A DNA stretch of 55,049 bases from Byssothecium circinans. Taxonomy: Eukaryota > Ascomycota > Dothideomycetes > Pleosporales > Massarinaceae. Position 1 is the stretch's first letter. Each line of letters begins with the position of its first letter. The stretch covers positions 60,624 to 115,672 of the forward strand of contig ML977052.1 of the NCBI GenBank assembly GCA_010015675.1, read 5' to 3'. Position numbers and translations under genes: made by a program. This document shows, piece after piece, positions 33,431 to 46,400 of the stretch. The notes below the pieces were generated by a model. The model did not search any database. It saw only the letters and a program-made list of their open reading frames with translations, and was not told the origin of the DNA.

Positions 33431-33878
33431 TGCTATATAAATCTCTGCCCTCTATAACCCCTATGTCCTAGTAGTAATGGTAGAGGTCAATATCCTATTA
33501 AGCATTCTATGAAGGCTAACGATCTTATTCCTGTATATGATGGCTCACCGTAGAACTTATATGTTAAAGCAGTAGGCTATTAATGCTCGTCAGCTATTAT
33601 TATCACCTATGAAAGGAAGCACCTAAATTGTCTCTTCATAATTAGACGTAACTAGGCCTACATCTAAGCAGCGACTCTGCACAGCTAGATAACTCATGAG
33701 ATAGTACTAGCGTGAGCAGTAAAAGAGATCTTTTGTTTATAGCTACTTACGCTAGCCATAATAGGAATATGAGATGTAACGTTAACCACTGCACTGCTAT
33801 CCATTTCAGCCTTATGGCGAAAATAAGTGATAACTAAACTCTATTTCTACCTATTCATCCTTATCTTAAGAGAATCAT

Positions 33879-35345
33879 CTATCGCTTGCTACGACTATTG
33901 CGCCCTACCTTTAGTAGTTTGTAGTCTTTATCCTTCTCATCACTATCAGCTATATAGTACTGTTGATTAGCCTCCTTCTTATATAAGTTCTTAAAGACGC
34001 TGATAACTAACTTAATGTAGTTCTTGATAACATCCCTGTAGGTGTATAGCTCCTTCAAAGCCTCATGTCCTTGGTATGGCTGCTCTAGCTTGTATTTCTT
34101 ATACTTCTTAAACATAACTCTCTCTATTTCTAAAGTTACGTTGGAATTCCCCGCAACTTCTTACGTATCCTGCAACTTTTCTATCGCGGATTTCCATTCT
34201 GCGTTAAGGATCTTCTTGCTTTCCCTCCTTTGTTCTAGTAAGGTGTAGTAATCTATCAGGAATCTAGTTACTATAGGTTAAGTATAAGTTATTCTAAATA
34301 GTCTAGCTATCCTTTGCACTATCATATCTTTAGCATTAGAGTCTTTGCCGTTAGTATCTTCGTTATTAGAGTCTTTATTAGAATCTTCGTTATTAGAGAT
34401 CATGATGACCTCGTAGCTATTAGGAGGCGTCCTTAACAGACCTATAATTGTTTCGTGAATAGGCTTCAAACTTACGATAATAGAGCCCTTAGCATTTACC
34501 TCCTTATTAGAGCCCTTAGCATCCACCTCCTCGTCAGAGCCCTTAGCATCTACTTCCTCTAGGCCCTAAGCGTTAGCCTCTATCTTAGCGCCCTTAGTAG
34601 CCCCTAGGGCCACCGCCTCCTTAGTGCCCTTAATATCTTCCTCCTCTTCCCTAGTATTTTTGGTAACCGCTTCTTCCTTAGCGCCCTTGGTAGCTACCTC
34701 CTCGTCAGAGCCCTTGGCAACTGCCTCATTAGGGCCCTCATCGTCTACCTCCATTAAACTCTTAGCATTTAGCTCCTGTCCAGCGCCTTTGACACCCGCT
34801 TCTTCCTTAGCGCTCTTAGCAGCCGCCCCCTTATTAGAGCCCTCGGCATCTAGCTCCTCACTAGGCAGTCTAGCGTCTATAATGTATTCTTGAGCAGAGC
34901 TCTCAACGTGGGCCTGGTGGTCTGAGTCCTTAGTATCACTTAGGCTATTAGTAACCGTGTTATAGTCTTTATTAGCTATCTACTTATCATAATTATTAGG
35001 ATCCTTGAAACTATTAGAAATAGTACCATCTATCCTTAAATTAGGACACGTAGAAGACTGGTTGCTACTACTGATAGGACTATCTGTGATATTGCTATCA
35101 TTCTCGTCAGCAGTTGAAAGGACTTGGCTTGGGCCTCGTCGCTGGACTTAGACGACTCATCCTTGCCCTTTCCTACCCAAGGGTCTATGCTTGTTATCGT
35201 TATAGGTCTTAGTATGTCTTAAGTGCTGTTAAGTTTCTTGAAGGCTCATCTTTAGGAGCTTCTTAAGTAGCTTCTCCTGTTTCTTCTAGCGCTGAAGAAG
35301 TTTCGCTGCAAAGCGAACGGAGGGAGTCTGATTTTCTAGCTTCAT
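33879..35345 (-). pseudogene. unrecognised 488-codon gene with internal 27-bp repeats, stopped by RIP-type mutations
   Basis: From the ATG at 35345 a single minus-strand frame runs to the stop at 33879 with about eight internal stops. Each stop is explained by CAG/CAA/CGA becoming TAG/TAA/TGA, and no indel is needed. The N-terminus is basic and helical (VRFAAKLLQR, KKQEKLLKKLLKM), then a Ser/Asn/Asp-rich region (DSNITDSPISSSNQSS). Next come degenerate 9-residue repeats such as AKGSDEEVD and AKGSNKEVN, encoded by 27-bp units (about 34,500-34,860). The C-terminal part is lysine-rich and helical (IEKLQDT, MFKKYKKYKLEQPYQGHEAL, GRNSRSKR). No domain is recognised. Stop density is far lower than in the neighbouring transposons. 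It may be a transposon accessory gene or a captured host gene. Confidence 0.55.
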
Positions 35346-38300
35346 GTTAGTTCTGTGGGCAGGTGCGGAAATATGCAAGTAGAAGTAGGATTAGAAGATA
35401 AGACTACAAGGTTTTATAGTGATGGATTCTAAAGGGAGTTAAACTATAGAAGAGTAAGAGGGGTAATAACCTTTATATTCTTCTACGCCTACCACCGCAC
35501 ACTAGGCGCATAAATGAGTCGCCGCCTAAACACCCACATGAGACCTATTAGCACTGTTGCCGCAAGGCGTCTTTTCGTTAGTGGTCTGAGTTAGAACTAG
35601 GGCACTTTACTACATAGATAAGAGATAGGCTGTCTAAGTAATTTCCTTATTAGGAGACTAATAAGTGACTTAGCTATAGTTTAAAGCATGGAATCCTCTA
35701 GCCCTAAGTTGCCGTGCCAGCATCCCTGCCTTAATATTACGTCCCTGCTCCCTCCTAGTGTAGGTGCTACCCTATATTTACTAATAAACGCTCGTCTCAT
35801 TCCTATGCATAAAAACTTAGAGTAACTTATAGAACGTTACTTTCTTACTAGACGCTCTAATTAGACTCTATACTGTCATGGCATAGTATAGGTAGGTCAG
35901 AGCTATCGTAAGTCCTAATCAGGGAGCTAAAGACCGCATTAAAGCGCCTTAGACATGCAGACTTCCCTATGAGACACTTCCTTAATTCTAGCAGGGGAGT
36001 TGCGTTAGGCCTCTACTATAGGATAGGGCTAGGGGTATTTCTATTAGACACTACGTTACTATTAGAAGTGGGAGGCATAGCCGTAACGTACCCCTAGAAA
36101 AGAGGGTTCCAGTCCACCTTACATGATTGAAACACTAAAGGCAGGGGAAATATAATTCCCTGTAAGCTTGATGCCTCTAGCCTAATACTTCTAATCAAAG
36201 GCGTGGTAGGCCATCATGAAAGGGGGGCGCTAGCTAAAGTGAACCTAGGATAGGTATGGCTCCTAACCGCCCGCATGATAAGGCATAGAATAGAGCATCT
36301 AAGCGTGGAAGCATAGACCCAGATAAGTAGTAGCTTAGTACTTAAAGATGCATCTATAGATAGAACGTAGGTGGCACATATTTAACAGCTAATACTAGAT
36401 CCTTTCTATTTAAGGCTTAAGCTATAACTATATGAATGTTAGGCTATTTCCTATTATACTTTATAAACTCACATAGGCTTCTACCTTTTTTTACATTCCT
36501 AGACGCTCATAAGCTGTTTAGTCATACTGCTCCCTCTACACCGCTATTCCTAGGACGAGCCAAGCATCTAATGGGCTCAATAATGTGATTCCTGATAGTA
36601 CGCATATATAGAGCAAACATGTTTACCACCTACGCAAGTATATAAGCCTATTAGGGTTAGATTATATAATCTTAGAAGGTAGGGACGCATAAGAAGGATA
36701 CTTTAACGGAGATTACTTATGTTCTAGTTAGTAAGCAATAGACTATAAAAGACTATCACTCCACATATCTAATATAACGCTGCAACTACGTTGACAACGA
36801 TAAAGAGCATTAGCGAGCGTCAATATGTGAGGTCGCGCTGCTTAGAGAGTAAGTGGGTTTATTAGGCGTCACACTAAAGCGCCAAAGACACCAAGGATGC
36901 TATAGTAACGCATGATAGTAGTGCGTACTCGTAAACGAAGTTATCCCTGCCTGAATAAGACGTGTTTAGAAAGGGAGAAGGAAGGAATCATACTGCGTAC
37001 GAAAGATAATAGTAGGTGTGAGAAAGATGATACTACTATAGGCTAGCTATATAGCTTATTATGGAAGGTTGAAACCACGGAGGGTCTAGGTAAGCTAGCA
37101 GTAGTATGAGTTAGTGTACTAATCATTAGGAAGCACGCTTACATTTATGCTAATGAATAGCTGAAGGGTACACAGGATGACTAGGTTGAGCTAATAGGGC
37201 TCAGCGTCTGTAGTGAATGCGATTGAGATGCCAACTATACTAGCTAGTAACAAGCCCGTTTAACAGATGCTGAAGCAGAGAGATACTGTTGTCTCCTAGA
37301 AGGAAGCGTGCCTATTCTTCCTAAGTAAGGAGGCATCCTTGAATAAGAGCACAACGCTTAGCGGAAGTCCGCTTACGAAGCAAAGAAGGAAGCTGATACA
37401 AAGGCTAAGGATTATAATAGAGGAGAGATAATCTGTAGAGCGTCTACTGCAAAGTCAACTCCTTATCTATCAAACTCTTAAATACACTCCTCACTTGCTC
37501 CGCGCCATTAATGATCCTTCAAGGATGTCTCAAAGCCCTTAGGTAGCCCGGCATGGCTGATTGCAAGGGTTACATTAGTGCATCATTACTAACTACGTCC
37601 CTCGACCTACCCTCAGGAGAAACAGGCCTAAGAACGTAGTCGCCTTTCCGCTGATACAACCCCTTAACATCTAAGCCTTGATCCTGACAGCGCTAACAGA
37701 CGTATGACCAAAGGCATGCGTATCCTAAGTGCCTATACAGCTAACAAGGCTAGCATTTATTGAAGCCTAGGATCTAGGATGCCTCTAGCCGTGGCTAGTT
37801 GCTTCACGATTTAGCACTCCGCATGCATCCCCCTTGCTAGCTGTAAAGGATAGGTGTTAGTGTTGCATGCCCGTTCCTTGCAGCGCTAGGATAAAGTGGG
37901 TGGAAGAGGTGTCATCGCATCTCTATTTAGCTACCTATAGGCTTGTAGCACTTACCTCTAGATCACTCCCTTAGCTAACCTAGGGTAGACTAGGGGCGTA
38001 GGGGGTACGCATGAATAGAAGATAGGCGGCGGAGTCTACATCTATAGTAGTGCGTCTGAGTGTGCCTTACTTTCTTAGCTATAGTAGTAGCAAGGAGGAT
38101 AAAGGACTTACCTAACACTTTACTTCAGCCTCTTTTATCACCTTCATTAGCTTCCTCTACTCTATTACTAGCTTAGTGCATTTCTATCTAGTGATGTTAT
38201 AAAGTCTAACTGATTCCCTCACTACTATTAGGGACAGCACCCTCTATAAGGAGTATATAGGGAGGGAGTGTCTAGGGAGGAAATATATAGGGGATTATAT

Positions 38301-38658
38301 AGAGAAAGAGATATAAAGTTAGGTTAGTAACACTACTGTGCGTACTTCTATTAGGCACTTACCTATCATCATGGTAGCTAGACGTAGAGTTAGTAGATCT
38401 ATAAGTTAGTGTACTATCTTAGGCAGGCCCCATATCTTAAGGTAACAAATGCGTAGATTGCTCTAATAAGAAGCAAGTTTACTTTAAAGATCTGGACTTG
38501 GATGATAGGCGTCCTAGTGTTAAAAGAAAGGTTTCTAGAATAGTAAGCTAACTTACTCTATAAATAGTTAATAAAATGAGCAGGTCTCACGCATACTAGG
38601 AGGAATCCTCGGCCCTAACAATGGCTATAAAAAGGATGCAGGATCTAGAAGTGAGAGT
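35346..38658. other. RIP-degraded sequence, origin not recognised
   Basis: No long ORF. On the plus strand at 37,200-37,520 a frame with only a few stops reads like real protein (NAIEMPTILASNKPV, then LSKEASLNKSTTLSGSPL and LIQRLRIIIEER), but I cannot name the family. Confidence 0.45.
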
Positions 38659-38903
38659 TGAAGCGCCATAGTCCGCAATAAGCAATCCATATTGGTTCAC
38701 TTGCTTGACTTGCTTGAGTTTATCAATTCAATCAATCCAATCCGAGCTCACTCAAATTTGCAAGCAAGTCAAGCTAACCAGTGATTTTTGATTGACTTGC
38801 TTATCTTGCTTGCGAATTGTAGGAGATCTTTAAGGTTAGAGTAGCTAGGGAGCTGATCTCACGATACTTTCTTAGTGTTGCAGTTAGCTTATCCTAAGTT
38901 ATA

Positions 38904-41019
38904 CTGAGGTTCACCCTAAAGTGACCCCCCTAGTGAAATAACCCACCTACTAAGATAAGGCCTTAACTTCAACACGCGATAACTCCACTAATATGACCTC
39001 AATCGAGGCTGCAATAGCAGTGATCGAATCGCTAGAACCTAGAGAACAATTTAGCTATAGAAAGATTGCAAGAGATTATGGTTGCAGCTATATAACGCTT
39101 AGATGAAGATACTAGGGCGTCTCAACTACGCGCGCTACCTGCTATGAACATCAGTAGGCTCTCCATCTATAATAAGAGCAGGAGCTCCTACTCTATATTA
39201 AACAGCTTACTAGCCGAGGCCTCCTACCTACACGAGCTATAATTAGAAATTTCGCCTCATAGATCATGAGGAGAGAGCTTGGAGTAAACTAGGTTGATCA
39301 CTTCGTACACTGATACCTAGATAAGCTTATCTCAAAATAGATGATAGGGATCGATAATAGCTACTACAAGGCTGATTCAGGGAGGAAGTATAGCCTCTAC
39401 TTTAACCTCCTACGCGAAAAGATTGAGTAGTATCACGTCAAGGCACGTCATACCTATAATATGGATGAGAAGGGCTTCCTGCTTAGTATCATAGGTCGCT
39501 TAAAGAGGATCTTTAGTAGGGCCTCATACGAGGATGGGAAGAAGAGGAGTACTATCTAGGATAGCTCGTAAGAGTAGATAACGCTGCTAGCCTACATCTA
39601 CGCTAATGGATCTTACCTTAAGCCTACTCTCATTTATTAGTCAACCTTAGGATTAATATAGGACTCTTAGCTACAGGCTCTTAATCATGAGACTTATTAG
39701 ATTCAAATCTCCTCATCATCCTCTGGCTAGACGAACAATGATATCAGCCTTACGTGGCTTAAATAGGTGTTTAATTAGGGTACTAAGGCGAAGGCTTGAT
39801 CCTCCTATTAATTACTTATTCTAGATGGCCATGGATCTCACCTCACGATAAATTTTATTGAGTACTGTAATTAGAATAAGATTCTCCTTGCGATCTATCC
39901 TCCTTACTCAACCTATACGCTACAGCCGCTTAATGTAGTTATGTTTAAGCCTCTCTTAATAGCGTACTTAAATAAGGTCTCAGCCTTTATAGAGAGGAGC
40001 TAAGGCCTCGCCTTAATAAGTAAGAGGGATTTTTTCCCCCTCTTCTACCGAGCCTGGCAGGTCTCCTTTAAGGAAATAATGATCCTTAAGGCCTTTAAAG
40101 CTACAGGCCTCTCACCCTTCAATCCTAAGGTTATATTAAAGAGGTTTAACACTAGCTCAAGCTCCTTAAGCGATAGCGAGTCCTCAGCCTTAAGTGCCTT
40201 AAACTAGAGGAAGACTGAAGGTCTACTGCGTCAGGTGGTTAAGGATTGAGGTAATAGACAAGCTTAAAAGCTAAGCTAGGCCTTCTACTAAATCTTAACT
40301 CAAAAAGCCCTCCTTAAGTATGAAGTTAAGGGCCTACGCGAGGCTCTAATCAATAAGAGGACGCGCAGGAAGTGAGGCAAGCCTCTCCCGCTTAAGGAGC
40401 CTAAGGAGTATCAAGGTGGAGCTATATTCTAGTCTCTAAGGAAGGTGAAGGAGGCACGTGATTGATAGCAGCTTAAGGAGCGCAAGGAGGAGCGGGTATA
40501 ACACTAAAAAGCTAAGATAAACAGGCTTCGTGAGGAGGCAAGGCAGGCTAAGGCAAGGGAGAAGGAGATGAGGCGTCAGGTAAGGGCTAAGGCTAGGATA
40601 TTGAGGGAGAGGGAGAAGGCTAAGAAGGCTACTAAGCAAGCCTCACGACAGGCAGCTCGCAAGACTGTAAAATGACTTAAACAAGCTCTCAAAACTTCCT
40701 AAAAGGGTAAGAAGCGCTGCCTTAAGGCTCCTACCAAAGCTACTCTAAAAAAGAGAGCTGTTATAAGGCCTATAGGTAGTGGAGAGCCTTAAGGTACTAT
40801 TGCAAGTGCAGTAGCTATTTAGTTATAACGCGGCTAAGCAATTAATACTCTACAGTAATATTTATAGCGTAATATATTATTTGACACCTATACATCTCTC
40901 TACTAAAAAAGATCGTAATAATAGCTATAATGTGAGGCTCTATAGCCTTAAATTATAACGCTATTTTAGTGTTCAGGTGGGTCATTTCGCTAGGGGGGTC
41001 ACTTTAGGGTGAACCTTAG
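38904..41019 (+). mobile_element. pogo/Fot1-type Tc1-mariner transposon nested in the hAT element
   Basis: 2116 bp, with about 45-bp terminal inverted repeats (CTRAGGTTCACCCTAAAGTG..., ending CCCACCT) that differ only by transitions, flanked by TA at 38,902-38,903 and 41,020-41,021. TA duplication and size fit the pogo/Fot1 group. Confidence 0.85.
38993..40826 (+). pseudogene. pogo/Fot1 (DDE_1) transposase pseudogene
   Basis: From the ATG at 38993, read through several dozen stops: helix-turn-helix DNA-binding start (AAIAVIESLEPREQFSYRKI), a CENP-B-type middle (NFAS, VDHFVH), then the DDE core with NMDEKGFLL (first Asp, about 39,465), LILDGHGSH (second Asp, about 39,830) and PPYSTYTLQPLNVVMF (about 39,900), where the usual LQPLDV Asp is changed to Asn by a G-to-A transition. 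The C-terminus is Lys/Glu/Arg-rich coiled coil (EEARQAKAREKEMRRQ). Stops are mainly TAG from CAG or TGG. Confidence 0.8.
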
Positions 41020-41149
41020 TATTAGACCCGTCTGTGCGCCTACATGCTACTATCTACTGTACTAATCTCTACTATGCTTGATAGTACGTTTATAGAGCTT
41101 TTCTCTTAACTCTACTACCTATACTAATAAGTTTTTTTAGTGTTTTAAG

Positions 41150-43730
41150 TTGCCTATAATAGCTAAACGCTTATAAGCTCCCTTTACTAGCACGGCTGCT
41201 GCGCCCGCCACTAAACGTACGCGCTTATTGGAGCCCTCATCTCAACGCGTTTCTTAACAATCATTATCACCCCAGCAAGCTCTGGCTGCTACAAGCCAGG
41301 CTACAACGTTTAAGTCATAGTTGTTAGAGTCATAACTAGAGGTAGAGATCGTCGCACCTACTAAGGGCAGCTAGGCTGGGACAGTAGCAACAACTAAAGC
41401 TAGAAGTAGTAATAGAGATGATAATAGAGATAGCGATAACTTTGAGGGCATTAACTAGGAGTGGTTAAGACGCTTTATAAAGCCTCTTATAACTTAGCGG
41501 CGCGTTAAAAGCTAGATATATTGATATAGCTATCACGTTATTAAGCGTAAATACCTAAGTCAAGTATAGTTTGTATGCAAGTATTGCCATACTTACAAGG
41601 CTATTAACGCTGGTAGTAGCGGTATGTTTAACGTTATAAGAGCTATAATAGCTATAGCTACTTATCTTAGCCAGCAGAGACATGGCCATTAGCTTATAAA
41701 GAGCGGCATAAAATAATAGCAATAGTCTAGTAGGTAGCTCTCTCTGCGATAAGCCTTTAAGGCTAGTATTGATATCTCTTAACACGCCGCTAACGCGATG
41801 GGCAACTTTAATATACAGTAGTTTTGATAAGCTACAGTACTCTGCCTACTTGACAATAACCTGCTAATAGAGCTACTTGCAAGGCCATCCTTCTAAGAGA
41901 TGATAAACTTTGCAAACCTAGAGGCTGAGGCAGCGTTATAGGTAAGTCCTTATAGTGTTGCTATATACGCGATGCGCCTTTTCCGCTATATATAGCCCTA
42001 AGTTGTCTAGGCCCTGTCAGAAGCTGCAGGTAAAATACATGTAAGCTTTGACGGCTGGACGATAAGGGGCGGCAAGCGTAGGTTCTTTAGAATTGTTACG
42101 TACTTTGCTAATGCTTCTAGAGTAATATAAGACTTACCTATCACTCTGCCACAGCTAGTAGGCTCGCATACAGGCGAAGCTATTACAAGTACTATCGTTA
42201 AAATGCTTAAGGTGTACAGTATTACTAGTGATAAGCTAGGCTACTTCATACTTAATAACGCTACGAATAATGACACTGCAATCACTGCGCTCGCTCGCGT
42301 ATACGACTTTAACGCTACTTATTAACGCCTCCGCTGCGGCCCTTACACGCTCAATCTCATCAGCCAGGCGATTATATTTAGCAAGGACAAAGAGGCATAC
42401 AACAACGCTGCTGAGCAGCTTGATAAAGAGGAGTTGTACTTGCGCGAATAGCGTAAAGATAGGCCATTAGGCGTGCTCATTAATGTTATCAACTACATTA
42501 AAACGCCACAGCAGTATGAGCTTTTCAGAGAGTTTCAGCGAGCTGCAAACGCTAAGTTGCCTGCTGGAGAGCGTCTCTGAGTACTCGAGCTAGTTAAGCC
42601 TGTTATTACTTGCTAGAACTTATACTATGCTACCTTTGCACGCGTAACTTAACTTTAAGCTACTTATAACTCCTACGCTAAGCACCACATTAGCCGCGTC
42701 TCTCTTAATGATAGACGCGTAAACTAAGTCAGCAATAAGCTCTCAGATACTCTAAGTTAGATGAGATCAACTAGTCTTATAGCTACTAATTAGGCAGTGA
42801 TAATAGAGTACCAGGACTGCTTAGAGCCACTAAAACTTGCTATAGAGTAGCTTAAGGGTCACGGTAAAGCAGGCAAGTTTAGTGCTATATACGAGGTTAT
42901 ACCCGTCTTTAAGTACGTACTCAGCGCGCTTAAAGCGCGCACGCGGCTATACGAGCAAGTTAATTTCAACTACATGGACGCGCTAGAGGACCACCTTCAT
43001 ATCAACCTACGCGCTACCTAGAGCAAGGCCAACGAGTACTATGATAAGCTTAATAGATCGCCTGCCTACTATGCTACTATCTGCCTCCATCCTTACTATA
43101 AGTATTACTGCGAGAATAGCTAGGCTAATAAGCTAGAGTGGCTTACTACTGCCAACGCTAGGTTTCAGCGACTCTGGCAGACGTATAAACCTCAGCGTAT
43201 ACACCCTCAACCTTATCCTCACATAATAACAATTGCAAGCAGGATAGATGACGTAATTAGCGCCTTTATACGCCGTAATAACACTAGAGACAAGGCAGCT
43301 CATAACGATGAGTACGAGCGATGGAGGACATAAGAGCTAGAGTAGAGTAGAGAGCAGTACTTAGGTGATAGTTACCTAGTCGCCTACTAGATTTAAATGC
43401 GCTTAAAATACCCGTGTTTAAGCTAGTTTGCGATTGATATACTGACAATCCCAGCATTAAGCTGTGAGTGTGAGAGGCTCTTTAGTAAGCTTAGTGACTT
43501 ACTTAAGCCTAAAAGATAAGCTATTAGTAGTGAGTTACTAGCTGCTCTTCAACTAATATAATCGTGGATAAGAGTAGGCTTTAAGACTTAATATAATAAG
43601 AGTATAGAGGGCAACAATAGGGAGGACGTATCAGATAAGGATATTGTATAAGACTATAATATATAGGAGTGGATTATTGAGCTACTGTAGTTATATATAA
43701 CTTTAATCTCTTAGCGTCCAATCTGATTAA
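41150..43730 (+). pseudogene. hAT transposase pseudogene of element 2
   Basis: Read through stops: a Ser/Thr/Gln-rich N-terminus, a BED-type zinc finger (CKYCHTYKAINAGSSGMF... QQRHGH, about 41,575-41,690), the catalytic region (IHVSFDGWTIRGGKRRFF, about 42,030; LGYFILNNATNND, about 42,240) and the hAT C-terminal dimerisation domain (YPCLS.FAIDILTIPALS then CERLFSKLSDLL, about 43,400-43,510). The host element is defined by its 8-bp target duplication. Confidence 0.8.
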
Positions 43731-43853
43731 TCTACTAATTAAGTCGCAATCAAGCCGCCTGAAAACACTAATAATCAAGCTACAATCAAGCGACGACAAT
43801 GTCGCTAACAAGCAAGCTAATCAACGACCCCAAGATTGATTAACTTGCTTGTT

Positions 43854-44313
43854 TATTACTAAGGGGTATACTAGCCTTGCCTGATCTAGGTAAGGGGAGG
43901 AAGGTTAGTGTATGGTGTATACGTCAGGTAGTGTTCTTTAGTAATTCAAGAGGTAAACGTATAAAGTAAACTAATTCTATAATAAGCTATAGAATAACTA
44001 AGTATTAATCTAGGTAAGAGATGAACTATTAAGAGTTGACTACGAAGAATCAGAATTAGAAAGACAAAGGAAATTCGTCTAGTCTTTAAACTACTCATTC
44101 TGTTCCTTCGCTAAGTCCTTGATCCCGCCTAGAGCCTCTGCTCCTTCTGCTCCCTAGATCTCTACCTGATCCTGGGATCCATAGGATCTCTAGGTCTTAG
44201 TGGGATCACGTTCACGTGACTAACGCCTTGACCCTGTCCTATGCCCCGCCATTCAGTACTCTCCCTAAGCGTATCGTTCCTCCGTGGCTGTGCTTATACA
44301 TTGTTTTGTAACA
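43854..44313 (-). repeat. 3' LTR of the gypsy element
   Basis: 460 bp. In element orientation it begins TGTTACAAAACAATG. It ends TTAGTAATA, where the other LTR keeps TAACA, a transition at the terminal base pair. It differs from the 5' LTR almost entirely by transitions. Confidence 0.9.
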
Positions 44314-44327
44314 TTATTCCTCTCTTT
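44314..44327 (-). other. polypurine tract of the gypsy element
   Basis: AAAGAGAGGAATAA on the minus strand directly abuts the 3' LTR, the position of the plus-strand primer site. Confidence 0.7.
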
Positions 44328-44464
44328 AAGGTTATCGTCCTGATATCCTAGGAGGTGTATCTGCTATGCCACTTCTTCTTGTAGCTGGTATATAAGTCGT
44401 GCGTGTCCCTAGTTGCTTATCGTATTATAGCCTCCTCTAGGGTTTCGCTAACCTTTCCCTAACC

Positions 44465-45070
44465 ATGCCTAAGGTTCCGTCTGAGTCGTTAACCGCTCGC
44501 CATCGTAATCGCGCCAACCAAATCCGTTCTCATAGGCTAGAGATAGCGCCAGGTTATAATCATTGTTGGAAGCGTAAGCTCCGCTGTTTTATAGATGCGG
44601 CTATAGGTTGATGTGCCGCCTGCATTCAGGTTCACGCTGAGTGCAGCCTGTTCATTCCTAAAGAGGAGTGGGAGAAAGTATAAATAGAGAAAGAGGAGAA
44701 GTGAATCACACTTCTTTATTCTAAGGTAGAGGCTATGCGGCTTTAGGCTGAGTCCACCTAACTTCGCGTAGAGTTAGCTAAGTTAGAAGCCTATGAACGT
44801 TCTTTTATAAATTAGGACTACCGTGTCCTGAGTACGATGGACGCTACTTAAGAGGTAGAGATTTTAAAGAGTATAGAGTCTACTATTTTATCTAAACTGC
44901 CGCTATCTAAACCACTGTTGACTGACCTAGGCTGGTTACAGGCTAATCCTTCTTTAATCTCTTTTGATCCTTCTTTGTCTTTTAACTTTTCCGCCTTCCT
45001 GGCGAACACGGAGTCGCTGCCTCTAGATGCTGCTAGTAGTAGTCCCTTACTAGTCTCTTACAGTTTATAA
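44465..45070 (+). pseudogene. extra antisense reading frame next to the gypsy 3' LTR
   Basis: On the strand opposite to pol, a frame from the ATG at 44465 runs about 202 codons to a TAA that may itself be a mutated CAA. All internal stops fit CAR or CGA to stop by C-to-T. The N-terminus is basic (TARHRNRANQIRSHRLE), then a cysteine cluster (HCWKRKLRCF, CAACIQVHAEC) followed by FIPKEEWEKV and a helical Glu/Lys/Ala-rich stretch (VELAKLEAYERSF). A TATATAA motif lies about 75 bases upstream, near 44,391. The cysteine spacing suggests a zinc-binding protein. Some fungal LTR elements are known to carry additional ORFs; I cannot assign a family or function. Confidence 0.5.
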
Positions 45071-45229
45071 GATTCTATATTAGTTCCTAGGTATTCTAGC
45101 TGTCTAGCTAGTCCTTCTACTTAACTAAGTACTTCTACTAACGTTTGAATTTCTATAGGTCCTTAATTTCTTTGACCTCGTAATCTTCGTCTTTAAGTTC
45201 AATTCGTGTCTCTAGCTCAGCGTCTGGTG

Positions 45230-46400
45230 GTGCTGGTTCAAGGAGGGATTTATAAAAGATAGGGTGTATACGCATGCTTTTAGGAAGCTCTAGTCTGAAC
45301 GTGATGGGTCCCTTAACCTCTAGGATCTAGAAAGGTCCTATTTAGAGGTTATCTAGTTTATCACATGGCTATTTAGTTTTCAAATTTTTTTATAATAAGA
45401 AAACTTTATCCCCCTCTTTAAGGGTTAGTCCCTTAAGCCTTTTCTTATTTACTAATTTGGCTGTCGTGAGGTTCCGTTGAGCGATTTGTTAGCTTAATTT
45501 GTTATGCAATTCGCGAAGTAGTCGTGCTTTATCATCAGCTCCTACTAAAAGACTTTTAACGTCCTTAGGGTCCTGATAAGCAACCAGCTCATACCTATAA
45601 TTCGCGTAGTGCGGTAAGTATCCTATTATCAAGGATCTTATACTATTGTAGGCTAGTTGTGCTGTTAGCAGGAGTTCAACCTAGTTATCCTATAGCTTAT
45701 TAGCGTACATCCTTAGATACTATTCTAGTGTCTAGTTCGTTCGTTCCATCTAACTATCTATCTATGGATGGAAGCTAGTTGAAAGCTTTTTATTAACTCC
45801 TAGCTTCGTAAGGAACGTGCTCTAATACTTAGAGGTAAATAGTGTTCCATGATTAGTGATAAGCTATTCTAGCACACCATGTTAACTAATAAGTGCCTTA
45901 GTTACTTTATAGGCTATTTCTTTAGCTATAACCATTTCTTCTATTAGTATGAATATTGATGCTTTAGTTAATCAGTCAACGATTACTAATATTAAGTCAC
46001 ATAGCCGTGCTAATCTAGGTTCTAATAATTTCAGGAGCTTCACTATAAAGTCCATTGTGACGCTGATCCATAGGTGTGTAGGTAGTTCTAGTAATTAGAG
46101 TAATCTATAGGGCTTATGTCTCTTAGGCTTATTCTTAGAACATGCTAAATAGTTGCCTATCACGTTCTAAACTGCTTTTCGTACGTTAGGGATCAAGTAT
46201 TCGTTTGAAATCTATTGAACTATTTTATTAATCCCGGGGTGTCCATATTCTTTGGACTCGTGTAGCTTTCATATTAGGGTTAGTGCGAGGTCTTCGCGCA
46301 GTATAATCTATTACTTCTTATCTTAGGGCGGCCTAGCCTCAAGATGCCTGATTAAGTCATATTCTGCCCTCTAGTCTGGGGTTAAACAATTATAGTCTAT
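45230..46400 (-). pseudogene. gypsy integrase region
   Basis: On the minus strand, read through stops: the zinc-binding/linker region ending near SKNKPKRHKPY (about 46,110-46,150), the core, and at 45,240-45,390 the C-terminal motif ILEVKGP...LPKSMRIHPIFYKSLL, typical of the end of Ty3/gypsy integrases before a chromodomain would start. No chromodomain was recognised. Confidence 0.6.

Noticed and set aside
34624..34893. 89-codon plus-strand frame rich in Ser, Leu and Ala
   Set aside because: Antisense of the 27-bp coding repeats of the minus-strand pseudogene.
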